64,000 nucleotides of DNA from Sphingobacterium oryzagri (GCF_028736175.1 NZ_CP117880.1:4092001-4156000); one strand, 5' to 3'; shown: positions 7,999 through 16,653, counted from the first letter of the stretch. Translations and numbers: made by a program. The notes: generated from the sequence alone by a model not told the origin.

Positions 7999-9333
7999 AT
8001 GGAAGACATGATTCTCTACAATAGGCTTCAGTTTGCCTTTACGATTACTTTCCATTACCTCTTTCCGCAACTCACCATGGGACTGTCGTTAATGATCGTC
8101 TACTTCAAATTCATGTTTCTTCGCACGCATCTCATTCATTTTAATGACGCGGCAAAATTTTGGATGAAAATCTTTGCACTCAATTTTGCGATGGGTGTTG
8201 TAACCGGAATTCCGATGGAATTTCAATTTGGCACAAACTGGGCTAAATTTTCAGAACTTACGGGCAGTATAGTGGGACAAACGCTCGCTATGGAGGGGAT
8301 GTTTTCCTTTTTTCTGGAATCATCGTTTTTGGGTATGTTCATCTTCGGGGAGAAGCTCTTAGGTCAGAAACTGCATTTTTTTGCTGGTTTTATGGTGTTT
8401 CTCGGCTCCTGGGCCAGCGGTTACCTGATCATTGCAACGCATTCCTGGATGCAGCACCCGGTTGGTTACGAAATTCTGGAAAACGGGAAGTTTGCATTAA
8501 CCAATTTTGGCGCGCTTTTCAGTAATCCTTGGCTGTGGCCGTCTTACCTTCACAACCAGGCCGGATCGTTAATTACCGCATCATTCTTTGTCTCAGCGGT
8601 TGGCGCATTTTATCTTTTAAGCGATCGACACGCAGCATTCGGCAAGCTTTTTCTAAAAACCGGCGTTGTATTTGGCGTTATATCGTCTATTGTCGTTGCT
8701 TTTCCTACGGGCGATTTAGTTGCTAAAAACGTTGTAAAGTATCAACCTGTAACCTTTGCAGCCATGGAAGGCATATTTGAAACGGAAGATGGCGGTGCGG
8801 AGATTATTTTGCTGGGACAACCGGATATGATTAACAAACAATTAGACAACAAAATTGCGGTGCCCAATATCCTCAGCTTTTTAACTTATCAACGTTGGGA
8901 TGCACAAATTAAAGGACTTAACGAATTTCAAGAATCCGTTCATCCAACAAACGTACCCGGACTTTACTATGCGTACCACATTATGGCGGGCCTAGGTACG
9001 ATATTTATCGCTATTATGTCGATTTCGGCCTTTCTGCTGTTTCGTAAAAAGCTCTATACAACCAAATGGATACTGTGGATATTGATGTTCGCGATTCCTT
9101 TTCCCTATATCGCAAACACGGCAGGTTGGTATACGGCAGAACTTGGCCGGCAACCTTGGTTGGTCTACAACCTTATGCGCATGGTGAAAGGTGTTTCGCC
9201 AACAGTTTCTTCAGGCAACACGCTATTTACATTTTTAGGTTTCGTAGGCCTTTACATATTACTTGGTCTGCTGTTCTTCATGTTGGTTTTAAAGATTATC
9301 AGAAACGGGCCTGCGATCAAAGCGGCTCATTAA
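7999..9333 (+). CDS. cydA: Cytochrome bd ubiquinol oxidase subunit I
   Basis: Haem-carrying subunit of cytochrome bd, which oxidises quinol and reduces oxygen to water at the cytoplasmic membrane with high oxygen affinity. Recognised residues are the b595 ligand His 19 (TFHYLFP), Glu 99 and Glu 107 in MEGMFSFFLESS, the b558 ligands His 185 (PSYLHNQAGS) and Met 393 (VYNLMR), the quinol-binding KGLNEF segment near 305-310, and GWYTAELGRQPW at about 376-387. At 444 residues it belongs to the short-Q-loop class, well below the long E. coli type. cydB follows after 11 bases. No cydX-like small gene is seen after cydB. Confidence 0.97.
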   Translation: MEDMILYNRLQFAFTITFHYLFPQLTMGLSLMIVYFKFMFLRTHLIHFNDAAKFWMKIFALNFAMGVVTGIPMEFQFGTNWAKFSELTGSIVGQTLAMEGMFSFFLESSFLGMFIFGEKLLGQKLHFFAGFMVFLGSWASGYLIIATHSWMQHPVGYEILENGKFALTNFGALFSNPWLWPSYLHNQAGSLITASFFVSAVGAFYLLSDRHAAFGKLFLKTGVVFGVISSIVVAFPTGDLVAKNVVKYQPVTFAAMEGIFETEDGGAEIILLGQPDMINKQLDNKIAVPNILSFLTYQRWDAQIKGLNEFQESVHPTNVPGLYYAYHIMAGLGTIFIAIMSISAFLLFRKKLYTTKWILWILMFAIPFPYIANTAGWYTAELGRQPWLVYNLMRMVKGVSPTVSSGNTLFTFLGFVGLYILLGLLFFMLVLKIIRNGPAIKAAH

Positions 9334-9344
9334 CTCGTATACCT

Positions 9345-10421
9345 ATGGAAACATTTTGGTTTGTCGTATTGGTGGTGATGCTTGCCACCTATATCGTATT
9401 AGATGGCTACGATTTTGGGGCAGGGATTGTACATTTGTTTGTTGCAAAAAATGACGAAGAACGAAAAGCCGTCACCAATGCCATTGGTCCGTTCTGGGAT
9501 GCCAATGAAGTTTGGCTTATCGCTTCTGGCGGCGTTTTATTTTTTGCATTTCCTACGCTATACGCTTCCTCCTTCAGTGGTTTTTATTTACCGTTGATGC
9601 TGGTGTTATGGCTGCTTATATTTCGCGCTGTCGGTTTAGAGCTTCGCGGACAATTGCACAACCGACTTTGGGAACGCGTATGGGATACCGCATTTGGAAT
9701 GGCAAGTCTACTCCTAGCGCTATTCTTTGGCGCCGCACTCGGCAATGTTGTTCGCGGTGTTAACCTCGGGATGGTAGAAAATGGTGTTTCGCAACAAGAA
9801 GCTCCATATTTCTTTTTGCCTTTATGGAATCCCACATTTGATCCACTAGCTGCACACCAAGGCATTATCGACTGGTTTACAATTGTACTCGGCGTCGTTT
9901 CGGTACTTAGCCTCAGCATACATGGTGCAAACTGGATTATTTTAAAAACCAACTCGACGATCAACGCCAGACTTCGTCCACTAATCTTTAAACTTAACGT
10001 GATTTTGCTGCTCCTCGTGATTGCATCTGCGCTATTGTGGCATTATGTGCGCCCTGTAGCCATTAGCAATTTTAAACAATATTATTGGCTATGGATCTTC
10101 CCGGTGATTGCTGTTATCGGACTTCTGGGACAGTTTAGAATCCGCGCTTTTAAAAAAGATTACAGTGGTTTTATTTGTTCCAGCTTATTCATTGTTGGCA
10201 GTTTTGGCAGCACGGCAGCTTCTATGTTTCCGAATTTATTACCCTCCACAAATTCGATTAATCCATCACTAACGGTACACAATGCTTCAGCAAATGCTTA
10301 TGGACTTTCGGCTGGCTTATCGTGGTTTATTGTTGCGGCCATATTAGTTATCGTTTATTTTATTATTCAATTTCGCGTGTTTAAAGGTAAACTTGATGAC
10401 GTGGGCTACGGCGAACATTAA
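9345..10421 (+). CDS. cydB: Cytochrome bd ubiquinol oxidase subunit II
   Basis: Partner of CydA; a polytopic membrane protein of 358 residues with the usual eight or nine helices. The N-terminal motif METFWFVVLVVMLATY then LDGYDFGAG is diagnostic, as is the GPFWDANEVWLI segment. The ATG at 9345, 11 bases after the cydA stop, is chosen. The frame is open much further upstream, inside cydA, but that extension is a frame shadow and lacks membrane character expected of CydB. The two genes form an operon. Confidence 0.97.
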   Translation: METFWFVVLVVMLATYIVLDGYDFGAGIVHLFVAKNDEERKAVTNAIGPFWDANEVWLIASGGVLFFAFPTLYASSFSGFYLPLMLVLWLLIFRAVGLELRGQLHNRLWERVWDTAFGMASLLLALFFGAALGNVVRGVNLGMVENGVSQQEAPYFFLPLWNPTFDPLAAHQGIIDWFTIVLGVVSVLSLSIHGANWIILKTNSTINARLRPLIFKLNVILLLLVIASALLWHYVRPVAISNFKQYYWLWIFPVIAVIGLLGQFRIRAFKKDYSGFICSSLFIVGSFGSTAASMFPNLLPSTNSINPSLTVHNASANAYGLSAGLSWFIVAAILVIVYFIIQFRVFKGKLDDVGYGEH

Positions 10422-11031
10422 ATGCCGCGATAGTGATTGGGTAAACAGTTTCTTTTCCTGGCTCGCGATACGCAATCTTAACGTAAATATACGGACTAAC
10501 CAATAGCGCGAAGTACCGCTATTCGTATGCTAATACCAGCTAGTATTATTTTAATTTTTATTACCTGCAGAATCCACTAAGCCGTGATTTTATCCATCGG
10601 CACGTCTGGCGTTGTATAATTTTGGTAAGTCTTAGGTCAGCGTCGTCTTATTATTCTTTCTAAATTTAATTTTACCTAACGAAATGTAGCTTACCACCCA
10701 AATTACAGAAAAAGCCCAGGAATATTTTATCCAACACCATATTCATCATTCAGACTTCCACCTGCCCTAACCTTGCCTTAAGCAAACAATTTCCCAAATC
10801 ATTGTCTATACAACTAAACAGCAATTGATGGAAAACTGAACTTATGCCTCCAAATTGATTCAATAAAATTCTAAAAAATAAGATTAAAATAAAATTTATC
10901 AAACTCGTTTACAAGCGTTTATACACCATTAAAAACCAACACGCCAAAATTGCGTTTTTTAGCATGGTTTTTGAAAAAGCGGGAACAATCAACTTAATAA
11001 AAATTTTATTTAGCTATTAAAACCCATAACT
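10422..11031. other. Non-coding interval between cydB and the small lipoprotein
   Basis: About 610 bases without a supportable gene. It contains two hairpins. AATAGCG / CGCTATT is at 10502-10523. TAATAC / GTATTA is at 10531-10548 and is followed by TTTTAATTTTT, so it is the better candidate for the cydAB terminator. The second half is AT-rich and presumably contains the promoter of the lipoprotein gene. Confidence 0.5.
10531..10559 (+). terminator. Probable cydAB terminator
   Basis: AT-rich 6-bp stem TAATAC / GTATTA with a 6-nt loop followed by a T-rich tail, about 110 bases after the cydB stop. The stem is weak, so termination may need the preceding AATAGCG/CGCTATT hairpin as well. Confidence 0.4.
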
Positions 11032-11493
11032 ATGTCCAAATCAACATTTAGAAATGCATGTTTGCTCCTGTTTACTTTTTTAGGTATAACCATGATGGGA
11101 TGCAGCAGCGATGATGACAATCTGCCTACAGATGGCAACACGTACAAAATAACCGTTACGGCTTCGGCTGTAGAAGAACGTGACTTTATTTCTTTTGTCG
11201 TTGTCGGAGCCGACCTCAACCAAAGTAACACCGTTTGGAAGGTAAACGGAGAAGAACGTACTGGAGAAACAGGTGTTTCCTTCGGAAAAAATGAATTTAC
11301 TGGAACCACGAAAACCTACGTCATCGAATCAATTAAGCCTTTACGCTTGGTTAGTATTGGTACGCAGCTAATCAATTATGGCAACCCATTGCCGTATGCG
11401 ATTAAAATCGAAAAGAACGGAAAAACGGAAATCGACGTGAGCAGCACGTTGACAGGCGACGGAGCAGACTTTACAAAAGATTATTCATTTTAG
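11032..11493 (+). CDS. Small secreted lipoprotein of unknown function
   Basis: 153-residue protein with a signal sequence and lipobox MMGC (Cys at about residue 24) followed by an acidic Ser/Asp run (SSDDDN), which resembles the lipoprotein export signal that directs Bacteroidota lipoproteins to the cell surface. The remaining 120 residues are beta-strand rich and contain no cysteine. No named domain is recognised. It has its own strong terminator immediately downstream and no operon partner. Confidence 0.7.
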   Translation: MSKSTFRNACLLLFTFLGITMMGCSSDDDNLPTDGNTYKITVTASAVEERDFISFVVVGADLNQSNTVWKVNGEERTGETGVSFGKNEFTGTTKTYVIESIKPLRLVSIGTQLINYGNPLPYAIKIEKNGKTEIDVSSTLTGDGADFTKDYSF

Positions 11494-11520
11494 TTGAATG
11501 ACCCGATCTACCTAAACCCG

Positions 11521-11555
11521 AACGGGTGTTTCGTTATCGAAACATCCGTTTTTTG
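11521..11555 (+). terminator. Strong intrinsic terminator after the small lipoprotein gene
   Basis: 13-bp stem AACGGGTGTTTCG / CGAAACATCCGTT with one G-U pair and a TTAT tetraloop, followed by TTTTG on the plus strand, 27 bases after the stop codon. Confidence 0.92.
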
Positions 11556-11706
11556 TATCTACTGTGCATGTGCGCACGAAAGCGAGAAATCACCAAACAC
11601 GGCAGAATTAGCGGAATAAGCATCTCGCGCAGGCAATGCATCCGTTCAACAGACAGCTTTTATCTTAGTTTACGGCTCATCGTCAGCAAAATTGGTACAC
11701 ATATAA

Positions 11707-13578
11707 TTAGTTACTTTCTAAAAAGATACGTTTCTCTAAGAGATCCGCGTATTGCGCCGTCCCGAATGAAGAGAGATGGTCGGCATCATAGAAATAGGAC
11801 GCATCAGCATCGAATGCGGTGATTGTAGGCAGGTTGTATACGTCAATATAGCTAGGGGCTATATTACTTTTCTTTAAAAATTCATTCACATAAAAACGAG
11901 TTGGATCAAGATATTTATGCCGATCGATAGCAAAACGTTTTTCCAGCACGGCGACCACAGGAAACTCAATGCGATAGCTCTCCGTTTGTCCAATGTAAAC
12001 CACCGGCACGCCGTAACGATCAAAAAAATGCTTAATTTGGCTAAAGTAGCTCATTAGCTGCTTTTTACTATATCCGGCATAATTTGCGGCAATAATAACC
12101 TTATCGATCTTATGTACATGAGCGGGCAGATAGGTTGTATACATGTAGTTCATCAATGCGGTTGGACCGTCAAAAGCAGACCGGATGCCCAAAACAGGAA
12201 ATGTTTCGTCTGCCGTTGCTTGTAGCAGCTGCACCCGATGGTTTTCTGCAAGCTTCCTTAATGTTAAAGAATACATACCGGCATGGCAATCGCCCAGCAA
12301 AAGGTAATGCTTGCCGCTGTCCGAAAATTGCGATAATTGCTTTTTATCAAACGCCTCAAAAGGTTCGTTGGCCAGCAAATGTCCTTTGTTAAAATTATAC
12401 TGCCGAGGTGCGTCATGCAGCGTATACGTTCGTTGAAATTCGGCCAGCGAATACAGATTGCCTTCGGGAACCATGTTTTTTAGCGATACCTGCGTACCAG
12501 CGAAGGTCAACATACCGACAAGCAGCAGTCCGGCAATCATCACCGACGATCGACGAAAGAAAAAGGGCTTTTCGATCAAAAAATAGGCCATACAACTCGC
12601 AAAAAAAGACAGTAGAAAAAACAGCAGACGTTGTTCTAGCTGTTGATCTAAAGCAAAATAAGTGCAAAGTACCACAATAGGCCAATGCCATAAATACCAG
12701 GTGTAGGATATACGCGCGACAAACATGGGAATGGCCGTTTGAAAAAATCGAAATAGCGGCGCTATCGTCAACAACAGCGCTGTGCAGACTACCGGAAGTA
12801 AAGTCCACAGCGAGGGCCAACCTCTTGCTCCCATGCGGATCACGCCGCTCAATGCCAGCATTAAAACCAGCAAAAACACGATGCCAAGTCCATTTCTTAC
12901 GCGTAAATTTAAACGATCTCTCACGCGCATGCCGTGAAAATAAGCCAATCCGCCTGCAAACATTTCCCATGCGCGTGTGGGAAACATGTAAAAAGCGAAA
13001 GACTGATCACGCCACACATAGTAGAGCATCGCACAAAAAGAAACGGCCGCAAGCAGGTAAAGCAGCGCAAGCGCAAATTTTGTGCTGTATTTTAAAACCC
13101 GGTAAAACCCGAGCCAAATTAACGGGTAGAGTAGGTAAAATTGCCATTCGACGGATAGGGACCAGGTATGCAACAAAAAATTGAGTTGCGACGATGGTGC
13201 AAAATATCCGGAAGCCTGGTAATAGTAAATATTTGAAACGAACATGCTGCTAGATAAGGCAAACCGACTGTAATCGTAAAGTTTGACACCGAGCAAAGCA
13301 TAGATCAACAGCAGAAAAAACAGCAACACACAAAGCAAGGCAGGTAAGATACGCGCGAGCCGACGGTAGTAAAAATGCCAAAGATTAAAACGACCCGCTG
13401 TCAAATTTTCGACAACGAGCTGCGTCATTAAGAAACCAGACAAAACGAAAAATACATCGACACCTGCATAGCCATCGTAAAACAAAGGGAGCTTGAAATG
13501 AAAACACAACACGGCCACAACAGCTAGACAGCGTAAAAAAACAATATCGTAGCGTATGTTGCTGTCGACTCTCGGCAT
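11707..13578 (-). CDS. OafA/YrhL-type acyltransferase with C-terminal SGNH-like domain
   Basis: Membrane acyltransferase-3 domain at about residues 1-370 fused to a periplasmic SGNH-like domain (about 395-620), the layout of OafA, OatA and related enzymes that O-acetylate polysaccharide or peptidoglycan. Seen in the membrane part are the RYDIVFLRCLAVVAV start, FFVLSGFLMT, the YYRRLARILPAL segment and HTWSLSVEWQFYLLYP. In the SGNH part the usual GDSHA reads GDCHA: the codon at 12286-12288 is TGC, giving Cys 431 where the Ser nucleophile is expected. The C-terminal DADHLSSFG block (Asp-His pair) is intact. The enzyme could use Cys or have lost the second transfer step. No polysaccharide gene cluster adjoins it. 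Confidence 0.88.
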   Translation of the reverse strand: MPRVDSNIRYDIVFLRCLAVVAVLCFHFKLPLFYDGYAGVDVFFVLSGFLMTQLVVENLTAGRFNLWHFYYRRLARILPALLCVLLFFLLLIYALLGVKLYDYSRFALSSSMFVSNIYYYQASGYFAPSSQLNFLLHTWSLSVEWQFYLLYPLIWLGFYRVLKYSTKFALALLYLLAAVSFCAMLYYVWRDQSFAFYMFPTRAWEMFAGGLAYFHGMRVRDRLNLRVRNGLGIVFLLVLMLALSGVIRMGARGWPSLWTLLPVVCTALLLTIAPLFRFFQTAIPMFVARISYTWYLWHWPIVVLCTYFALDQQLEQRLLFFLLSFFASCMAYFLIEKPFFFRRSSVMIAGLLLVGMLTFAGTQVSLKNMVPEGNLYSLAEFQRTYTLHDAPRQYNFNKGHLLANEPFEAFDKKQLSQFSDSGKHYLLLGDCHAGMYSLTLRKLAENHRVQLLQATADETFPVLGIRSAFDGPTALMNYMYTTYLPAHVHKIDKVIIAANYAGYSKKQLMSYFSQIKHFFDRYGVPVVYIGQTESYRIEFPVVAVLEKRFAIDRHKYLDPTRFYVNEFLKKSNIAPSYIDVYNLPTITAFDADASYFYDADHLSSFGTAQYADLLEKRIFLESN

Positions 13579-13757
13579 AAGTTGTTTTGAATATTTTTAT
13601 AACTAAATATATAGAATTAAATGCGTTAAAACACGATTTTGCAGAAATAAATAGACAATATCGCATCCACTTATTTAAGTTTTCGAGATGTCATTTGCTT
13701 TGCAAATTTTGTAAATTGCAGCCAATTAAATAGCACATAAAACACAATTTACAAGCG

Positions 13758-14333
13758 ATGCCACAGGAATACATGCAAGATCAGACATTCAGCAAAGTTA
13801 GTTTTCAGCAACACGATATTCGGGGAAATGAATATGACAACTGTATTTTTGACAACTGCATTTTAAACCAAGCAAATCTTAGCGATTGTAAATTCATGGA
13901 CTGCACGTTTCGAAATTGCGACCTTAGTTTGGCCGTGTTGGCGCGCACCAGCTTTCAGGAGGTACATTTTAGTCATTGCAAAATGATGGGCATGGCCTTC
14001 AGCGCTTGCAGCAGTTTCGCGTTAAACTTTTCGTTTGATAATTGCTATCTGCAGCACAGTAGTTTTTCGAAAATGAAGCTCAAGGGGATGAGTTTTAAGC
14101 ATTGCCAATTGCAAGAGGTAGACTTTTCCGCGGCAGATCTCAGTGCTGGTTTATTTGAACAATGCAATATGGAACGAACCGTTTTTCAACAGACGAACCT
14201 GGAAAAAGCAGATTTGCAAACTTCTTTCAATTATCATATCGACCCGGAAAACAATCGGCTTAAAAAAGCAAAGTTTTCGATCTGGGGCCTGGAAGGATTA
14301 TTAGTTAAGTACGATATTACCATCAGTAAATAA
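13758..14333 (+). CDS. Pentapeptide-repeat protein, Qnr-like
   Basis: 191-residue right-handed quadrilateral beta-helix protein. Tandem pentapeptides of the A(D/N)LXX kind run through most of the chain (for example CIFDN CILNQ ANLSD CKFMD CTFRN), interrupted near residue 90-105 and closing with a non-repeat C-terminal helix region (FNYHIDPENN and FSIWGLEGLL) typical of the Qnr/pentapeptide families. Some relatives mimic B-form DNA and protect gyrase from quinolones, but most chromosomal members have no proven role, so resistance cannot be claimed. It converges with ohr and shares its terminator. Confidence 0.88.
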   Translation: MPQEYMQDQTFSKVSFQQHDIRGNEYDNCIFDNCILNQANLSDCKFMDCTFRNCDLSLAVLARTSFQEVHFSHCKMMGMAFSACSSFALNFSFDNCYLQHSSFSKMKLKGMSFKHCQLQEVDFSAADLSAGLFEQCNMERTVFQQTNLEKADLQTSFNYHIDPENNRLKKAKFSIWGLEGLLVKYDITISK

Positions 14334-14387
14334 AAACAGGTCGAAAATCATGCAACTAAGAAACTTGCACAGATTTCGACCTGTTTT
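14333..14387. terminator. Bidirectional terminator between pentapeptide gene and ohr
   Basis: Perfect 14-bp outer stem AAAACAGGTCGAAA / TTTCGACCTGTTTT with an inner TGCAA/TTGCA stem. A-run on one side and T-run on the other make it work in both directions for the two convergent genes. The first base overlaps the pentapeptide gene's stop codon. Confidence 0.9.
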
Positions 14388-14396
14388 CAACCGAAT

Positions 14397-14446
14397 TAAT
14401 CTAATCTAATCTAATCTAATCTAATCTAATCTAATCTAATCTAATC
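14397..14446. repeat. Perfect pentanucleotide tandem array (TAATC)x10
   Basis: Ten uninterrupted copies of TAATC (GATTA on the minus strand). The array begins, in the minus reading, exactly at the last sense codon of ohr (GAT) and its stop codon (TAG), and continues into the 3' untranslated region before the shared terminator. Because the first unit already supplies Asp-stop, copy-number changes would not alter the protein. Confidence 0.97.
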
Positions 14447-14863
14447 GTTGCTAACGGTTAGCTTTACATCAATATTATTTCGTGTAGCATTGGAATACGG
14501 ACAAACCGCATGGGCTTTTTCTATAAGGCTCTGCGCGACCTCGAGACTGACATCTGGAATATTAGCATGCAGCGCAACCGTCAAGGCAAATCCACCGTTT
14601 TCAATTTGGCCAATACCTACTTGCGCTGTTACACTAGTTTCGCCGGCAGCTACTTTCGTTTGTTTGATAACAAGATTCAGTGCACTATCGAAACATGCTG
14701 CGTAACCTGCCGCAAAAAGCATTTCTGGATTTGCATAATCATCATTGGCGCCACCAAGTCCTTTAGGCATCCTTACCGCTAAATCCAGTACACCATTATC
14801 ACTACTTACTTGTCCGTTTCGACCACCTTTTGCGGTAGCTCCGATGCTATATAATGTTTTCAT
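14441..14863 (-). CDS. ohr: Organic hydroperoxide resistance protein (OsmC/Ohr family)
   Basis: Thiol-dependent peroxidase that reduces organic hydroperoxides in the cytoplasm. The start MKTLYSIGATAKGGRNGQV and the two reactive cysteine motifs (AACFDSAL and HAVCPYSNATRNN) mark the Ohr rather than the OsmC branch; the GLGGAN and NPEMLFAAGYAACF segments are also typical. An ATG at 14863 is used: family members begin at this Met, and the upstream in-frame start at 14890 overlaps a -7 promoter octamer. A 20-bp palindrome lies just upstream, suggesting repression by a MarR/OhrR-like regulator, although no such gene is next to it. The stop codon lies inside the TAATC array. Confidence 0.95.
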   Translation of the reverse strand: MKTLYSIGATAKGGRNGQVSSDNGVLDLAVRMPKGLGGANDDYANPEMLFAAGYAACFDSALNLVIKQTKVAAGETSVTAQVGIGQIENGGFALTVALHANIPDVSLEVAQSLIEKAHAVCPYSNATRNNIDVKLTVSND

Positions 14864-14887
14864 ATCTACTTTATGTTTTAATTCGAA

Positions 14888-14895
14888 CAAATATA
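14888..14895 (-). promoter_or_regulatory. -7 promoter element of ohr (TATATTTG)
   Basis: Exact TAnnTTTG octamer 25 bases upstream of the ohr ATG on the minus strand, predicting a leader of roughly 20 nt. The 20-bp palindrome lies 13-33 bases further upstream, across the expected -33 region. Confidence 0.6.
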
Positions 14896-14908
14896 GATAT
14901 ATTCAAAA

Positions 14909-14928
14909 TTATATTGTGCACAATATAA
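14909..14928. promoter_or_regulatory. 20-bp perfect palindrome, candidate MarR/OhrR operator for ohr
   Basis: TTATATTGTGCACAATATAA is self-complementary over all 20 bases and sits over the -33 region of the predicted ohr promoter. Short perfect palindromes with a TTGT...ACAA core in front of ohr are the classic position for an OhrR-type (MarR family) repressor. The regulator gene must lie elsewhere. Confidence 0.7.
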
Positions 14929-14984
14929 AAACTTAACGTTTTATTGACGCTTTGCTGACAGTGAACGTATTCGCCTCGGTATAA

Positions 14985-15509
14985 TTACGAGATCACGCGC
15001 ACAATCTTCATAAACCGTCGTTTATAGCTCCCTTCCAACATCGTTTCTGTTACAGCTTGTGCTTTGCCGGAACTGGCGTGTATAAAGCGTAATCCTTGGC
15101 TGGAGTCGTTGGAAACGACAATGCCGACATGACCTATGCTGCGCTTGGCGGGATTTGTACCGGTAAACAAAATAATATCGCCTGCTTTGGCATTGCCCAA
15201 TGAAACATGTTCACCAACCTCTCCTATTGCGGCCGAACTTCGCGGTAGTTTAACGGAAAACTTACTGAAAACATAGTACACGAAACCGGAACAGTCAAAC
15301 CCTCGAGCCGGACTAGCGGCACCGTAGATATACTTTATGCCCATTAGCTTCTTTGCAAAAGTAATGAGTTCTTGCTCTTTATTTTCAGGAGGCAGGATTG
15401 CTTCCTTTTTACTGTAAAGCATCTCATCCGCTGCACTTGTTTTTACGGAAGTTATGGAGCTTACTGTAAGCGCCATAAATTGAAAAACGATCATTATACT
15501 TGCTTTCAT
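14985..15509 (-). CDS. NlpC/P60 family cysteine peptidase (cell-wall hydrolase)
   Basis: Secreted gamma-D-glutamyl-diaminopimelate type endopeptidase-like protein. The NlpC/P60 domain fills about residues 45-170, with the catalytic Cys in GFDCSGFVYYVF, the His in IGHVGIVVS and the polar third residue in RFIHASS. The N-terminus of about 22 residues is hydrophobic and ends near SVKTSAA, a plausible signal peptide. I chose the ATG at 15509; an in-frame start at 15599 would add 30 residues, but a -7 octamer lies only 6 bases upstream of 15509, making that Met the likely leaderless start. Confidence 0.9.
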   Translation of the reverse strand: MKASIMIVFQFMALTVSSITSVKTSAADEMLYSKKEAILPPENKEQELITFAKKLMGIKYIYGAASPARGFDCSGFVYYVFSKFSVKLPRSSAAIGEVGEHVSLGNAKAGDIILFTGTNPAKRSIGHVGIVVSNDSSQGLRFIHASSGKAQAVTETMLEGSYKRRFMKIVRVIS

Positions 15510-15514
15510 ACGAA

Positions 15515-15522
15515 CAAAGATA
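15515..15522 (-). promoter_or_regulatory. -7 promoter element TATCTTTG of the NlpC/P60 gene
   Basis: Exact TAnnTTTG match, with 5 bases between the octamer and the ATG at 15509. Transcription would start at or next to the A of ATG, predicting a leaderless mRNA. A convincing -33 TTG is not seen. Confidence 0.55.
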
Positions 15523-15897
15523 ACAAAAAAAACACCTAATCGATTATTAATAAGATATATATGATTTAGGGAAGGAGAATAAAATAACGCTGTAATCATT
15601 CATTAGCATGAATAATACTGATTTCCCCCGGTCATTTCCTGCCTTTTTTGTATGATGATTTAAACAATTAATGTCGTATAGCGGTGTTGCCTTCCAAAGC
15701 AAAAGCGTATGTCGATTTCTATTGAAGATAAGTCAGCTTCCGATGTATTTAGCATAAATCGCATCTTTTTAACGCATTTTATTCTATCAAAATGATACTA
15801 CTTTTGCTCTTTTGTTAAAAATGTTAAATACATTTTTGTTAATTTTTTGTTTATGTAAAATTGCATCATTATACACCATTAATAAATATGTTAACAT

Positions 15898-16461
15898 ATG
15901 AAATTAGGAAAATTCTACTTCGCTGCCTGTATGCTGTGCGCCGTGAGCGCCGCAAAAGGTCAAGTGTCTGCTGAGCGATCAACGCACAACATCAGCGCTG
16001 GTCCAATAGCTGGATACAACCTTAACAACCAAGGTTTTGCATATGGTGCAAATCTGCTTTATGAATATAGACCGTTTGAAAAAATTGGTTTTATTTCGCA
16101 ATTCAGTTATGAAAGAACATGGACAGATGCGTCCTGGATGCAATTTGGTACTGTTGGCGATACACCCATTTTGGGAGATAACCGCTTTGAGGATGTCTAT
16201 GCACTAAGCTTAGGCTTAAGGTATTATATGAAAAATTTCTACGCCGGAGGTACTGCTGGCTTAGGATATGACAACGTCAAGACCACCATACAAGGCAGAG
16301 GCGTAAGCGATGGTGGAAATCAATTTGGCTTTTACAAAAGTTTAGCAGTGGGTTACCAAATCCAGCTAAAAAACCAAGATGCGTTAGAATTTGAGGCTGG
16401 ATTATTTGGAACAAGGCAAATGAAACTGGGCGGAACCGTCCGCTACAGATTTCAAAGATGA
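15898..16461 (+). CDS. Small outer-membrane beta-barrel protein
   Basis: 187-residue protein with a 21-residue signal peptide ending AAKGQ, followed by about eight alternating amphipathic strands and a C-terminal strand (GGTVRYRFQR), the pattern of an eight-stranded outer-membrane barrel of the OmpA/OprF-like beta-barrel superfamily. No periplasmic domain is attached. About 300 bases of AT-rich non-coding DNA precede it (15600-15897). It lies just before the decayed recombinase and may mark the edge of the accessory patch. Function unknown. Confidence 0.75.
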   Translation: MKLGKFYFAACMLCAVSAAKGQVSAERSTHNISAGPIAGYNLNNQGFAYGANLLYEYRPFEKIGFISQFSYERTWTDASWMQFGTVGDTPILGDNRFEDVYALSLGLRYYMKNFYAGGTAGLGYDNVKTTIQGRGVSDGGNQFGFYKSLAVGYQIQLKNQDALEFEAGLFGTRQMKLGGTVRYRFQR

Positions 16462-16653
16462 TAGGCAAGCAATCAGGCGTTTGTAAATTACATCAGTAAA
16501 CATATTCTTAGTATACAATTCGATAAACGAGACTGATTTTTTTAAAGAATTCAAACGATGTTCACAAGCTTGTTTTTCCATTTCTGAAATCATTAGAAAA
16601 TCTTGATGATCGGGTTGTCGTCCGCGCACGTATCGGCAATGCCACAAAATTGA

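Noticed and set aside
9066..9344. Upstream extension of the cydB frame inside cydA
   Set aside because: It overlaps conserved cydA sequence in another frame and adds nothing like a CydB N-terminus; the ATG at 9345 fits the family.
12413..12970. 185-codon frame on the same strand within the acyltransferase gene
   Set aside because: Frame shadow of the membrane region; repeated Arg/His/Cys-rich composition and no motif.
11707..13578. Calling the acyltransferase part of a capsule or O-antigen cluster
   Set aside because: Neighbouring genes are unrelated (lipoprotein and pentapeptide protein); no glycosyltransferases or polymerases nearby.
13758..14333. Calling the pentapeptide protein a quinolone-resistance gene
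   Set aside because: Repeat fold alone does not show gyrase protection; sequence identity to Qnr cannot be judged here.
16402..16647. Minus-strand 81-codon frame after the small barrel gene
   Set aside because: Overlaps the end of the barrel gene and has no recognised motif; could be degraded material but not supportable as a gene.
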